NCBI RefSeq assembly: GCF_009745985.1
Contig: NZ_WFIX01000191.1
Coordinates: 372,001 to 436,000, forward strand
Direction: 5' to 3'
Source: Microbacterium karelineae
GTDB taxonomy: Bacteria > Actinomycetota > Actinomycetes > Actinomycetales > Microbacteriaceae
DNA: 64,000 nt
In this document: one piece after another, positions 17,203 to 25,661 of the stretch
How positions within the stretch are numbered: position 1 is the first letter of the stretch
Layout: each line of letters begins with the position of its first letter
Made by a program: the position numbers and the translations under genes
The notes under the pieces: model-generated
Told to the model about the DNA's origin: nothing
The model's input: only the letters and a program-made list of their open reading frames with translations
Database searches by the model: none

Positions 17203-18498
17203 TCAACCGTCGCCGTCCAGTCCCGCGAGCGAGGCCGCGAGGAACGCATCCTCCGCGTCGTTGCCGGGGAGGGCGAGTGCCGTCCTGTACGCCCCTGCCG
17301 CCTCGTCTCGGCGGCCGAGCTCCTCCAGGGTGACGGCGCGGGCGATGTGGAACGGGCGGAACCGCACCAGGGCCGGGTCACCCGACAGCTCGTCGAGGCG
17401 GCGGATCCCCTCCTCCAGGCCTCGCGCGCGGCCATGGGCGACCGCCCCGCCGAGGCGCACGACCGGGCCGCCGTCGTAGGCGGAGAGCAGGCGGTAGAGG
17501 ACCGCGATCTGGGCCCAATCGGTCTCCTCGTAGGTCTCGGCCTCGGCGTGCACGGCCGCGATCGCGGCCTGGATCGCATAGGCGCCGGCGCGCGGGCTCG
17601 CGGCCGCGCTCTCGGCGAGACGCAGGCCATCCGCGACGAGATCGTCCCGCCACAGGCTGCGATCCTGCTCCGCGAGCGGGATCGGACGACCCCGTGCATC
17701 GGCACGCGCCGGGCGCCTCGCCTCCGTGAGGAGCAGGAGGGCGAGCAGGCCGCGCGCCTCCGCGGATCCCGGCATGAGCTCGCACAGCAGACGAGCGAGC
17801 CGGATCGCCTCGCTCGTCAGATCGTCGCTGATGTGCTCGACGCCGGATGACCGGGCGAAGCCCTCGGCGTAGAGCAGGTAGACGACCCGCTGCACGACCG
17901 GCAGGCGCTCACGCACATCGCCGGCGCCCGGCGCGCCGAAACGGACACCCAGCTGGCGGATCCGCTTCTTCGCCCGCGTGATCCGCTGCTGCATCGTCGC
18001 GACGGGAACGAGCAGAGCGTGCGCGACGTCGACCGTCGCAAGTCCCGCGAGGAAGCGCAGCGTCAGGGCGATGCGGTCCTCGGGCGCGAGGAGCGGGTGG
18101 GCGCACGCGAAGAACAGACCGAGGCGGTCGTCGCCGATCGCCTCTTCATCGCGATCCGCCACGATTCCCGCGGGATCCGCGGCGACACGAGGTGCGGGCG
18201 CCCGCTCCGCATCGGCACCCAGCTGCGCGAGCTTCCGCGCCCGCACCGCGTCGCGCCGCAGGATGTCGAGCGCGGCCCGCGTCGCCGCCGTCGTCAGCCA
18301 CGCGGCCGGTGAATCGGGGATCCCCGACACCGGCCACCGGCGCAGCGCGCGCTCGACCGCCTCCTGCAGCATGTCCTCGGCGAGGTCGAGATCGCCGAAG
18401 CGCCGGGCGAGGGCGGCGACGATCCGCGCCTGCGCGGCGCGATCGACCGCCGCGACCGCCGACCGCGCCCGCTCCTCGCCCGGCGTCTCGGGATCCAT
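17203..18498 (-). CDS. ECF sigma factor, ECF42-type with long C-terminal extension
   Basis: 431 residues. Sigma region 2 lies in the first 90 residues (DLDLAEDMLQEAVERALRRWP, AWLTTAATRAALDILRR) and region 4 near 150-190 (TLRFLAGLATVDVAHALLVPVATMQQRITRAKKRIR). The remaining 230 residues are a helical TPR-like extension typical of the ECF42 group, which is known to sit beside a YCII/DGPF-type gene and to lack an anti-sigma factor. Exactly that partner is found here, 3 bases upstream. The extension is thought to carry the regulatory function in this group. A matching promoter (TGTCGA, 17-base spacer, CGTC) lies upstream of the partner gene, suggesting autoregulation. Confidence 0.92.
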   Translation of the reverse strand: MDPETPGEERARSAVAAVDRAAQARIVAALARRFGDLDLAEDMLQEAVERALRRWPVSGIPDSPAAWLTTAATRAALDILRRDAVRARKLAQLGADAERAPAPRVAADPAGIVADRDEEAIGDDRLGLFFACAHPLLAPEDRIALTLRFLAGLATVDVAHALLVPVATMQQRITRAKKRIRQLGVRFGAPGAGDVRERLPVVQRVVYLLYAEGFARSSGVEHISDDLTSEAIRLARLLCELMPGSAEARGLLALLLLTEARRPARADARGRPIPLAEQDRSLWRDDLVADGLRLAESAAASPRAGAYAIQAAIAAVHAEAETYEETDWAQIAVLYRLLSAYDGGPVVRLGGAVAHGRARGLEEGIRRLDELSGDPALVRFRPFHIARAVTLEELGRRDEAAGAYRTALALPGNDAEDAFLAASLAGLDGDG

Positions 18499-18501
18499 GG
18501 A

Positions 18502-18849
18502 TCAGTACGGAGCGACGGGACGGATCTCGACGTGCCCGCCGGGCGCGGATCCCGGGCTCCTCTTCGCCCACGCGATCGCATCGTCGATGCCGTCGACCTC
18601 GATGATGTAGGTCCCGCCGACGAACTCCTGCACCTCGGCGAACGGGCCCGACGTCGTCAGCCGTGCGCCGTCGGCGTCGCTCGAGACCTTGACCGCCTGA
18701 TCCTGATCCTCCAGGGCGAACGACGTGACGACCACGCCCGCCTCGGTGATCTCCTTGTCGAACGCGAAGAACTCCTCCGGGTCGGCTCCGCCGTCGTCCC
18801 CGCAATCGGGATCGTCGTGGTGCCCCATCAGCAGCAGTGCGTACCTCAT
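18502..18849 (-). CDS. YCII-related (DGPF-type) protein, partner of the ECF42 sigma factor
   Basis: 115 residues beginning MRYALLLMG, with TTSGPFAEVQEFVGGTYIIEVDG near the middle; here the usual DGPF motif reads SGPF. The fold is a small ferredoxin-like YCII domain with no known enzymatic activity. These proteins accompany ECF42 sigma factors and are usually their strongest targets; their role is unknown. The gene is separated from the sigma gene by 3 bases and should be co-transcribed. An acidic insertion (HHDDPDCGDDGGADPEE, residues about 10-26) follows the first strand. The start is supported by GGAGGGAGAC upstream. Confidence 0.9.
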   Translation of the reverse strand: MRYALLLMGHHDDPDCGDDGGADPEEFFAFDKEITEAGVVVTSFALEDQDQAVKVSSDADGARLTTSGPFAEVQEFVGGTYIIEVDGIDDAIAWAKRSPGSAPGGHVEIRPVAPY

Positions 18850-18921
18850 GGTGTCTCCCTCCGTGATCCGCCGCCGAGCGACGGACCGTGAACGCCGAGC
18901 CGAACGACCCGACACCATGAT

Positions 18922-18948
18922 GACGAACGGGCGGGGACGATATCGACA
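18922..18948 (-). promoter_or_regulatory. Predicted ECF42 promoter of the YCII/sigma operon
   Basis: On the minus strand TGTCGA (18943-18948) is followed after 17 bases by CGTC (18922-18925), the -35/-10 combination I recall for ECF42 targets, 73 bases before the YCII start. It implies that the sigma factor activates its own operon. Confidence 0.55.
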
Positions 18949-19083
18949 GGGGCGGGAGAATCCGTCCGCAAATCCGACAATCGAACAACCGGTTGACTGA
19001 TCTTCCCGCTGGCGCCAGTCTGGGGAGGCACCGGCGCGACGATGCGCCCGGTGCACCTGCCTCACCGACGAGCAAGGAGCACG
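18949..19083. other. Divergent intergenic region upstream of the esterase
   Basis: A TTGACT hexamer at 18993-18998 could be the -35 box of the esterase promoter; the best -10 match 17 bases on (CAGTCT) is poor. AAGGAG just before 19084 is a strong ribosome-binding site. No coding potential was seen in this gap. Confidence 0.35.
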
Positions 19084-20418
19084 ATGAACACTCGCACATC
19101 CCTCGCCACCGCCGCTGTCGCCGCGGCCGCCTTGACGGGCACCGCCCTGACCGGCGGCGCCGCACAGGCCGCCCCCGAGCATCACCCGCAGCCGCGCGCG
19201 GTCGACGCGACCGTGATCACCGAGGTCACGCCGTTCGGGTACATCGTCGCCGCGATCGCCGTCCGCTACAACGCGACGATCGACCTCGGCGGCGCCGACA
19301 TCGACGAAGAGGCCTTCGCGGTGCACGCGACGCTGGCGCACCCCGACGCGGAGACCGCGACCGGGCCGCGGACGGTCGTCGAGGCCTACGCGTCGTCCGA
19401 CGTCGCCGCCGACGGCGCCTCGGAACCGGGCGAGTACATCATCCTCGAGCTCGACCGCGACGAGGCCCTCGCCGCGGGAACATTCAACCTCGACGGCTTC
19501 ACGCGGTTCTTCGAGCTCGAGGGCAGCCACACGGTGCACCAGGTCGCGAGCCTCGAGGGCGGCGGACAGCGCGTGAACGCGCACCCGGGCCGGGCGATCG
19601 CATCGACTGGGGTCGTGAACCCGATCGTCGACGAGTACGCGGCGGGCGACTTCGCCGCAGGCGGCGGGGTCGCCCTGCCGTACCGCCTCTTCTCCCCCGC
19701 GGTCCCAGACGGCGAGCGCGTCCCGCTCGTCGTCACCCTTCACGGCTACGGCGAGAGCGGTGCGAACAACTTCAGTCAGATCGCCGGCAATCAGCTCTCC
19801 GTCGCGTTCGCCGATCCGGAACGCCAGGCCGCCGACCCCGCCTTCGTCCTCGCGCCGCAGGCCGACCCGACGGATCCCGCGAAGGGCGCCTGGTGGGATC
19901 CGGGCATGCAGCGGGCCGTGATCGAGCTCGTCGAGGCGACGATCGCCGAGAACCCCGCGATCGACCCAGCTCGCGTGTATCTGACGGGGCTGTCGATGGG
20001 ATCCTACGGATCCTGGGGCATCCTGCCGCAGCGCTCCGACCTCTTCGCGGGCGCTGTCCTCGTGTGCGGCGCGGGCGACGAGCAGGCGGCCGTCGACGCG
20101 CTCGGCGACATGCCGATCTGGGCGCTCCACTCCGTCGACGACGTCGTCGTCGCATACGACGCGCCCGGGTCCGACTACCGGATCCTCCGCGCCCTCGAGG
20201 ACGCCGGCCACGACGTGACGTGGAGCGAGTGGGCCGGCGACGCCCCCGACGCCGACCAGGAGGCGGCGGCCTCCGCGGCTCGCGACGCGGCCGAGGCGTC
20301 CGGAGGCCACCACATCTTCACGACGTTCCCCGAGGGCACGACACCCCTCTTCAGCCACGCGTCATGGATCCCGACGTACACGAACGACGTCATCCTCGAC
20401 TGGCTGTTCGCGCAGTGA
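19084..20418 (+). CDS. Secreted alpha/beta-hydrolase (esterase/peptidase-like)
   Basis: 444 residues. An N-terminal Sec signal peptide (MNTRTSLATAAVAAAALTG to about AAQAAPE) shows export. Residues about 35-160 form a beta-rich Ig-like N-terminal domain, as in some actinobacterial and Thermotoga esterases. The catalytic domain carries VVTLHGYGES (oxyanion region) and the nucleophile elbow GLSMGSYGS (Ser about 317), followed by WALHSVDDVVV, whose Asp fits the triad, and a His near GGHHIFTTFPEG. The substrate may be an ester or short polymer; the fold resembles feruloyl-esterase/PHB-depolymerase relatives. AAGGAG supports this start. It stands alone. Confidence 0.85.
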   Translation: MNTRTSLATAAVAAAALTGTALTGGAAQAAPEHHPQPRAVDATVITEVTPFGYIVAAIAVRYNATIDLGGADIDEEAFAVHATLAHPDAETATGPRTVVEAYASSDVAADGASEPGEYIILELDRDEALAAGTFNLDGFTRFFELEGSHTVHQVASLEGGGQRVNAHPGRAIASTGVVNPIVDEYAAGDFAAGGGVALPYRLFSPAVPDGERVPLVVTLHGYGESGANNFSQIAGNQLSVAFADPERQAADPAFVLAPQADPTDPAKGAWWDPGMQRAVIELVEATIAENPAIDPARVYLTGLSMGSYGSWGILPQRSDLFAGAVLVCGAGDEQAAVDALGDMPIWALHSVDDVVVAYDAPGSDYRILRALEDAGHDVTWSEWAGDAPDADQEAAASAARDAAEASGGHHIFTTFPEGTTPLFSHASWIPTYTNDVILDWLFAQ

Positions 20419-20437
20419 GCCGTCGGTGCGGCCCGCG

Positions 20438-21346
20438 TCATGCGGGCCGCGCCGCGGCGATGCGCTCGAGGGCCTCGCCTTCGGAGGCGATGTCCGCGAA
20501 GCTGACCGGTCCGCGCGCGCCGGTCTCGACGATCCGCTCGGCGGCCAGCGCCGCGAGCGCTCCCGTCGCGACCGACTGCCCATACCCCGATGCCGCCGCG
20601 ACCTGGCCCGTGCGCCGATTGCGCGCGACGATCCCCCACTCATCGGATCCCAGGTGCGGGGCGCGTTCGACGATCCCGCGCAGGGCGGGGAACCGGCCCG
20701 CGGCACCCAGGGCGAGCGTGGCGATGCGGCTGGTGACGGCGAGGTGGCTCCGCACGCGGGCTCCGGTCGGCGGGCCGACGAGCACGTGATCGGGGAAGTC
20801 CGCGCGGAGATAGCGGCGCCGACCGTGCGGCCCGGCGAGGATCCGGCTCGCCCGCAGGTTCCTCACCCGCCGTCCCTCGGGCGGCGCATGCACGTCGGTG
20901 CCGATCAGCCCCGCGGTCCAGGCGACGGCGGCCGCGCCGTGGCGCTCACCCGATCCGAGCATGATGCCGAGGTCGACGTCATCGCCCGCAGCCGCCACGC
21001 GGGTGGCGAGGATCGTGCTGAGCCCGGGCGCGAGCCCCGCGCCCCGCACGATTCCGTGCGCCTCCACGGCCGCGAGCGCCTGGAGATAGGCGGATGTCGC
21101 CGAGATCTCGACGAGCGGACCGACCGTCGCCAGGCGCGGATCCTCGACACCGGAGGCGTTGACGACGACGTCCCGGGTGCGCATCGTCGAGCGCAGCGAC
21201 TCGAGCCCGCCGGCCGTGGCGAGGTCGATGCGCACGTCCGACCGCTCGCCGCGCCCGGCCGATGTCACCTCGTGTCCGCGGCGCTCCAGCTCGCGCACGA
21301 CGATCCGCCCGACGGCGCCGCGTGCGCCGAGCACGAGCGCCCTCAC
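20438..21346 (-). CDS. Saccharopine-dehydrogenase-like NAD(P)-binding protein
   Basis: 302 residues with an N-terminal Rossmann fold (LVLGARGAVGRIVVRELERRG, GxxGxxG pattern) and a second domain with GLAPGLSTILATRV, common to saccharopine-dehydrogenase-like oxidoreductases of unknown substrate. It starts with GTG at 21344-21346, overlapping the stop of the small membrane-protein gene (GTGA), so the two are translated together. The divergent TetR gene and its two operators indicate that TetR represses this pair. No membrane segment or signal peptide is present. Confidence 0.82.
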   Translation of the reverse strand: MRALVLGARGAVGRIVVRELERRGHEVTSAGRGERSDVRIDLATAGGLESLRSTMRTRDVVVNASGVEDPRLATVGPLVEISATSAYLQALAAVEAHGIVRGAGLAPGLSTILATRVAAAGDDVDLGIMLGSGERHGAAAVAWTAGLIGTDVHAPPEGRRVRNLRASRILAGPHGRRRYLRADFPDHVLVGPPTGARVRSHLAVTSRIATLALGAAGRFPALRGIVERAPHLGSDEWGIVARNRRTGQVAAASGYGQSVATGALAALAAERIVETGARGPVSFADIASEGEALERIAAARPA

Positions 21347-21573
21347 GGGGCCGGCCTCCGGCGGCGGGCGAGCAGCCGCGCGGCAAGGCGCGACGCGAAC
21401 GGCACCACCCAGGCGACGGCGATCGGGACGACGATCGCGAGCGTGAGGGCCGTCACCACAGGCGTCGGCCAGTCGTGCGCGATGAATGACAGGGCGAACT
21501 GGACCACCACGACGAGGGGGAAGAGCGCGGACCAGGTGACGATGATCCGCAGCGGCAGCGGGAGGGGAGGCAT
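21343..21573 (-). CDS. Small two-TM membrane protein (DUF2798-like)
   Basis: 76 residues from the ATG at 21571-21573, with two membrane helices (IIVTWSALFPLVVVVQFAL and VVTALTLAIVVPIAVAWVV) and a basic C-terminal tail (ARLLARRRRPAP). The open frame extends to 21630 but would then run through an operator. The length and the two-helix pattern resemble DUF2798 proteins; function unknown. The first gene of the TetR-controlled pair. Confidence 0.78.
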   Translation of the reverse strand: MPPLPLPLRIIVTWSALFPLVVVVQFALSFIAHDWPTPVVTALTLAIVVPIAVAWVVPFASRLAARLLARRRRPAP

Positions 21574-21580
21574 TCGAACT

Positions 21581-21596
21581 CCAAACGTTCGGTTGG
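21581..21596. promoter_or_regulatory. TetR operator 1 (in front of the membrane-protein gene)
   Basis: CCAAACGTTCGGTTGG is a near-perfect palindrome with the core of operator 2. It lies 7 bases upstream of the membrane-protein start, so a bound dimer would block transcription or initiation of that pair. Centre-to-centre distance to operator 2 is 46 bp. Confidence 0.75.
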
Positions 21597-21627
21597 CAAT
21601 GACGCTACCGTGCGCCGATCCCATCCG

Positions 21628-21641
21628 CAAACGTTCGTTTG
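21628..21641. promoter_or_regulatory. TetR operator 2 (overlapping the tetR promoter)
   Basis: CAAACGTTCGTTTG is a palindrome with perfect 6-bp half-sites around TT. It sits immediately upstream of TAGGGT (21645-21650), which fits a -10 box ending 6 bases before the tetR ATG. Autorepression of a leaderless tetR mRNA is therefore predicted. Confidence 0.78.
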
Positions 21642-21656
21642 GGGTAGGGTCGCCTC

Positions 21657-22235
21657 ATGCCCTGGGACACCGAGACGACACGGCGCCGCCTGCTCGAGGC
21701 GGGGGCTCGCCAGTTCGCCGCCCACGGGTACGCCGGCACGTCGATGGACGCCATCGGACGCGATTCCGGCGTGAACAAGGAGCGCGTCTACCGCTACTTC
21801 GGCGACAAGCGGGCCTTCTTCGCGGCCGTGCTCGCGCGCAAGCTGACTGGGCTCCTCGACGGCGCCGACGTGCGGGGCTCGGGCCCCGATGCGGTCGCGG
21901 AGTTCGCGGGCTGGATGTTCGATCGCTTCCGGGACAGCCCCGCGCTGACGCGTCTTCTCGCCTGGGAGAGCCTCGAGCTCGACGCGGCCGTCGCCGCCGA
22001 AGCCCGGCGTCCGCTGTGCGCCTCGCACGCCGCCCAGCTGCAGCGGGCGCTCCCGGGGTCGATGCGGGGCGACATCGAGCAGCTGATGCTCTCGATCATC
22101 TCGCTCGCCGCGAGCTGGACGACCCTCGTCCGCGTCGCGGACGTCGTCCTCACGGTCGGCGCGAACGACCACGACCGACGCGCCGCGATCATGCGTCACG
22201 CGCGGGCCGCGGCCGCCCAGCTCACGTCCGGCTGA
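21657..22235 (+). CDS. TetR-family transcriptional repressor
   Basis: 192 residues. The N-terminal helix-turn-helix is clear (RRRLLEAGARQFAAHGYAG, then MDAIGRDSGVNKERVYRYFGDKRAFFAAVL, residues about 8-60); the rest is the helical ligand-binding domain. It diverges from a membrane protein/dehydrogenase pair, and two matching palindromes occupy the gap between them, so it is predicted to repress both sides. No ligand can be inferred. A TAGGGT -10 box lies 6 bases before the ATG (leaderless). Its 3' end overlaps the pxpBC 3' end by 14 bases on the opposite strand. Confidence 0.94.
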   Translation: MPWDTETTRRRLLEAGARQFAAHGYAGTSMDAIGRDSGVNKERVYRYFGDKRAFFAAVLARKLTGLLDGADVRGSGPDAVAEFAGWMFDRFRDSPALTRLLAWESLELDAAVAAEARRPLCASHAAQLQRALPGSMRGDIEQLMLSIISLAASWTTLVRVADVVLTVGANDHDRRAAIMRHARAAAAQLTSG

Positions 22236-23862
22236 CCGCGCGGAAGCGCACGCGCGCTCCGGGACGCAGCTGGCCCATCAGCGGGAGGTCCGCGGCGATC
22301 ACGACGGCGATCACGGGATAGCCGCCCGTGACGGGGTGATCGGCGCCGAACAGCACGGGCTCCCCCGAGGGCGGCACCTGCAGGGATCCGGCGACGACGC
22401 CCTCGCTCGGCAGCTCGCCCTCGCGGACCCGAAGCGTGCCCCCATCATCCGGCTCGAGGCGCATGCCCACGCGGTCCGAGGCGGCGCCCACCGTCCACGT
22501 GCCGCCGACGAGGCGCATCCGCTCGGACTCGGCGAACCAGTCGTCGCGCGGGCCGAAGCGGATCCGCAGCTCGGTCTCGGCCCCCGGCATCACGATCGGC
22601 GGCTCCGCCTCGCTCACGGCACTCCCCGGCGCGCGGCCGACCACGAGCGTCGCCGCGGCCACGAGCGGCGCAGGGCCGATCCCGCCGAGCCGGTCGGCGC
22701 TGCGGCTGCCGAGCACGGACGGCGCATCGAAGCCGCCGCGCACGGCGAGGTAGGCGCGCAGACCCGTGACCGGCATGCCGATCCTCAGCGTCTCTCCGTC
22801 GCGCAGCAGGAAGGCGGATCCCCGCCCGACGGGTTCGCCCTCCTCCCCCGGCGCCGTGACCTCCGCGGGGGCGTCGGCCCCCGCGAGGGCGACGACCTGG
22901 TCGCCGATCGCCCGCACCGTGAGCCCGCCGAAGCTCTCGACGACCGCCGCGTCCCGGGCGTTCCCGACGAGTCGGTTCGCCTGTCGCGCCGACGCGGGGT
23001 CCGCGGCCCCCGAGCTCGTGACACCGAGATCGGCGTGCCCGGGACGCCCCAGGTCCTCGATCAGCGAGAGGAGCCCGGGCGCGACGACCTCGAGGGCGGA
23101 CACCGATGTGCTGACTTCGTCCCCAGACGGGCCCACGCCGCCAGGAGGATCCGTGCGGCGCGAAGCGGCGCTCGGAAGGGCGGTGGGGACCGACGGATCC
23201 GCCGAAGCGGTCAGCGTCTCGGCGCGATCTCCGGATCTCAGCGCAGCTGCGTCGGCGCGCACGGCGCGGAAGCGCACCGCATCACCCGGCTGGAGGAGGG
23301 CGGGCGGATCCCGCTCGAGATCCCACAGGGCCGCATCGGTGCGCCCGATGAGCCGCCACCCGCCGGGCGAGGCGCGCGGATAGACGGCGGAGAACTCGCC
23401 CGCGAGGGCGACGGATCCGGCCGGGACCGACGTGCGGGGGCTGTCGCGGCGAGGGACGCGCAACCGGGGATCGCCGCCCGCGAGGTACGCGAAGCCCGGG
23501 GCGAAGCCGCCGAACGCGGCGACCCAGTCGGACGCCGTGTACGCGGCGACGACCGCCTCGCGTGAGAGTCCCGAAAGATCCGCGACGACGCCCAGGTCCT
23601 CGCCGTCGTAGACGACGTCGATGTCGATCGTGCGCCGCTCGCCGGCGGGGATCGGCGAGACGTCGACATCGCGCACGAGGTGCGCCGCACGACGCGCCTG
23701 GCGCGCCGTCGCGAACGTGAGCAGCACGGTGCGGGCGGCGGCCACCTGATCCACCTGACCCAGCGGCGAGTCCTTCACCCGCGCGTGGAACGCCATCACC
23801 TCGTCGAGGCCGTCCAGCTCCACGAGCAGCGCCCGATCCCCCACGGGCCGCACGCCGATCAC
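22222..23862 (-). CDS. pxpBC: 5-oxoprolinase subunits B and C as one fused protein
   Basis: 546 residues. Residues 1-about 220 match PxpB/KipI (VRPVGDRALLVELDG, YTASDWVAAFGGFAPGFAYLAGGDPRL, GSVALAGEFSAVYPRASPGGW) and about 250-546 match PxpC/KipA (APGLLSLIEDLGRPGHADLGV, SGAADPASARQANRLVGN, PVTGGYPVIAVV). The two are in one frame with a linker rich in Ser/Pro/Asp/Gly near 220-250, as in the urea-amidolyase-type fusions. With PxpA it hydrolyses 5-oxoproline to glutamate using ATP. I chose GTG at 23860-23862 (VIGVRPVGD) by homology pattern; the open frame extends far upstream without a plausible start. The downstream gene in the ispE-pxpA-pxpBC order. Confidence 0.92.
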   Translation of the reverse strand: MIGVRPVGDRALLVELDGLDEVMAFHARVKDSPLGQVDQVAAARTVLLTFATARQARRAAHLVRDVDVSPIPAGERRTIDIDVVYDGEDLGVVADLSGLSREAVVAAYTASDWVAAFGGFAPGFAYLAGGDPRLRVPRRDSPRTSVPAGSVALAGEFSAVYPRASPGGWRLIGRTDAALWDLERDPPALLQPGDAVRFRAVRADAAALRSGDRAETLTASADPSVPTALPSAASRRTDPPGGVGPSGDEVSTSVSALEVVAPGLLSLIEDLGRPGHADLGVTSSGAADPASARQANRLVGNARDAAVVESFGGLTVRAIGDQVVALAGADAPAEVTAPGEEGEPVGRGSAFLLRDGETLRIGMPVTGLRAYLAVRGGFDAPSVLGSRSADRLGGIGPAPLVAAATLVVGRAPGSAVSEAEPPIVMPGAETELRIRFGPRDDWFAESERMRLVGGTWTVGAASDRVGMRLEPDDGGTLRVREGELPSEGVVAGSLQVPPSGEPVLFGADHPVTGGYPVIAVVIAADLPLMGQLRPGARVRFRAVSRT

Positions 23863-23909
23863 GACGCGGCTCCGAGAGGAGGCAGAATCACCGAGAACAG
23901 GCCGAACAG

Positions 23910-23932
23910 GCCCGGGAACGCCGCACCCGGGC
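23910..23932. terminator. Hairpin between pxpA and pxpBC
   Basis: Seven-bp arms GCCCGGG/CCCGGGC with a 9-base loop lie in the 97-base gap, flanked by CAGG and CCTG that can extend the stem with a bulge. It may weaken read-through or stabilise the upstream mRNA rather than end the operon. Confidence 0.4.
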
Positions 23933-23959
23933 GAACCTGCCTCATCTCGGAGCACCGAC

Positions 23960-24709
23960 TCACACGAAGCTCGCGATCTCGACGCCGGCGCTCTCGAGGC
24001 GCGCGCGGACGGCACCCGCCATCGCGACGGATCCGGGGGTGTCTCCGTGCAGGCAGATGCTCCCGGCCTCGACGCGGACGTCTGATCCATCGATCGCCTC
24101 GACGACCCCTTCCACCGCGAGGCGCTCCATGCGGCGCGCGACGAGATCGGCGTCGTGCAGCACGGCCCCGACCTCGCTGCGTGGGACGAGGCGGCCGTCG
24201 GGCGTGTAGGCGCGGTCGGCGAAGGCCTCGCGCACGCCGCGCAGGCCTCGGCGCTCCGCGAGGTCGAGGGCGACGGATCCGGGAAGCAGCAGCAGCGGCA
24301 GCCCGGGATCGACGTCGTGCACTGCCTCGACGACGGCGCGCGCATGCGCCTCGTGCGTCGCGATCGCGTTGTAGAGCGCGCCGTGCGGCTTCACGTAGCG
24401 CACCTCGCCACCCGCGCGGCGTGCGAGGGCCTGGAGCCCGCCGATCTGGTAGACGACATCGTCGGCGAGCTCGGACTCGGAGCAGTCGAGGAACCGGCGG
24501 CCGAAGCCCGCGAGGTCGCGGTACCCGACGTGCGCGCCGATCGCGACGCCGGCACGGACCGCGGCGCGGCACGTCGCGGCGATGCCCGACGGGTCACCCG
24601 CGTGGAAGCCGCACGCGATGTTCGCGCTCGTGACGTGCCGGAACATCGCGGCATCGTCGCCCATCGGCCACGCACCGAACGATTCGCCGACATCGCTGTT
24701 CAGATCCAT
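23960..24709 (-). CDS. pxpA: 5-oxoprolinase subunit A (LamB/YcsF family)
   Basis: 249 residues, a full-length LamB/YcsF protein: [10 protein letters not shown] at the start, then [37 protein letters not shown] and [11 protein letters not shown]. It is the ligand-binding subunit that works with PxpBC to open the pyroglutamate ring, salvaging a damage product of glutamine and glutathione. It starts 9 bases after the ispE stop, so it is co-transcribed with isoprenoid gene ispE although the pathways are unrelated. GAGG just upstream of the ATG is a usable ribosome-binding site. Confidence 0.95.
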   Translation of the reverse strand: MDLNSDVGESFGAWPMGDDAAMFRHVTSANIACGFHAGDPSGIAATCRAAVRAGVAIGAHVGYRDLAGFGRRFLDCSESELADDVVYQIGGLQALARRAGGEVRYVKPHGALYNAIATHEAHARAVVEAVHDVDPGLPLLLLPGSVALDLAERRGLRGVREAFADRAYTPDGRLVPRSEVGAVLHDADLVARRMERLAVEGVVEAIDGSDVRVEAGSICLHGDTPGSVAMAGAVRARLESAGVEIASFV

Positions 24710-24718
24710 CGGGCCTCC

Positions 24719-25648
24719 TCACGCGATGCGGGCGCCGTGCACCGGTCCGTGCGCCTGGAACGCATCATGTCCCGCCCGTTCGAGTCGCTGCAGCAGCCCG
24801 TACCCTTCCTGCCGCGTCTCGACGAGGAAAGCGAGGGTGGGGCCGGAGCCCGACACGATCCCCGCGAGCGCCCCCTCGCGCACGCCGAGGTCGAGCACCG
24901 CGCCGAGATCGGGGCGCAGGCGCAGGGCCGCCGCCTGGAGGTCGTTGTGCAGCACCTCGGCGAGCATGCGCGGATCGCCCGCCCGCAGCGCGTGCAGCAC
25001 ATCGGCGCTCACGCTCGGGGTCTCGGGCGCGGGCGGGATCTGCGCCGCGTGCTCCTCGCGGAGCCGGTCGAGCTCGGCGTACACCTTCGGCGTCGACAGC
25101 CCGTCGGGGTTCGCCACGAGCACCCATTCGAAGCGGCCGCGCGCGAGCGCCGGGTTGAGCGCGTCACCGCGTCCCGTGCCGACGGCGGTCCCACCCGCGA
25201 GCGCGAACGGCACGTCCGCCCCGAGCCGGGCCGCGAGCGTGTGGAGCTCACGCGAGGACAGTCCCGTGCCCCACAGCGCATCGCACGCGACGAGCGCGGC
25301 GGCGGCGTCGGCGGATCCCCCGCCCATGCCGCCCGCGACGGGGACCTCCTTGCGGATGTCGAGGTGGACGCCGCCGTCGTATCCCGTCTCGGTCGCCAGC
25401 AGCCGCGCGGCGCGCAGCGCCAGGTTCGTGTCGTCGACGGGAACGCCCGTCGTGTCGACGGATCCCGTGACGGAGAGCGTGAACCCGTCGGCGTGGCTCG
25501 CGACGAGGTCCTCGTACAGCGAGACGGCCTGGAACGCGGTCGCGAGGTCGTGGTATCCGTCGTCCTGGCGCGCGCCGACCTCGAGGAAGACGTTGATCTT
25601 CCCCGGTGCCCGCACCCGCACGCCCGGGAACTCCTCGACCAGCGTCAC
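24719..25648 (-). CDS. ispE: 4-diphosphocytidyl-2-C-methyl-D-erythritol kinase
   Basis: 309 residues of the GHMP kinase family. It phosphorylates CDP-methylerythritol in the MEP isoprenoid pathway. Motifs: [14 protein letters not shown] near the start, the ATP loop [17 protein letters not shown] and the C-terminal [14 protein letters not shown] chose GTG at 25646-25648 (VTLVEEFPG); the longer open frame is an artefact of high GC. The gene follows the aldo/keto reductase by 13 bases and precedes pxpA by 9 bases. In many actinobacteria ispE follows ksgA directly; here nhaC and an aldo/keto reductase separate them. Confidence 0.95.
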   Translation of the reverse strand: MTLVEEFPGVRVRAPGKINVFLEVGARQDDGYHDLATAFQAVSLYEDLVASHADGFTLSVTGSVDTTGVPVDDTNLALRAARLLATETGYDGGVHLDIRKEVPVAGGMGGGSADAAAALVACDALWGTGLSSRELHTLAARLGADVPFALAGGTAVGTGRGDALNPALARGRFEWVLVANPDGLSTPKVYAELDRLREEHAAQIPPAPETPSVSADVLHALRAGDPRMLAEVLHNDLQAAALRLRPDLGAVLDLGVREGALAGIVSGSGPTLAFLVETRQEGYGLLQRLERAGHDAFQAHGPVHGARIA

Positions 25649-25661
25649 GACACGCCCCCGA

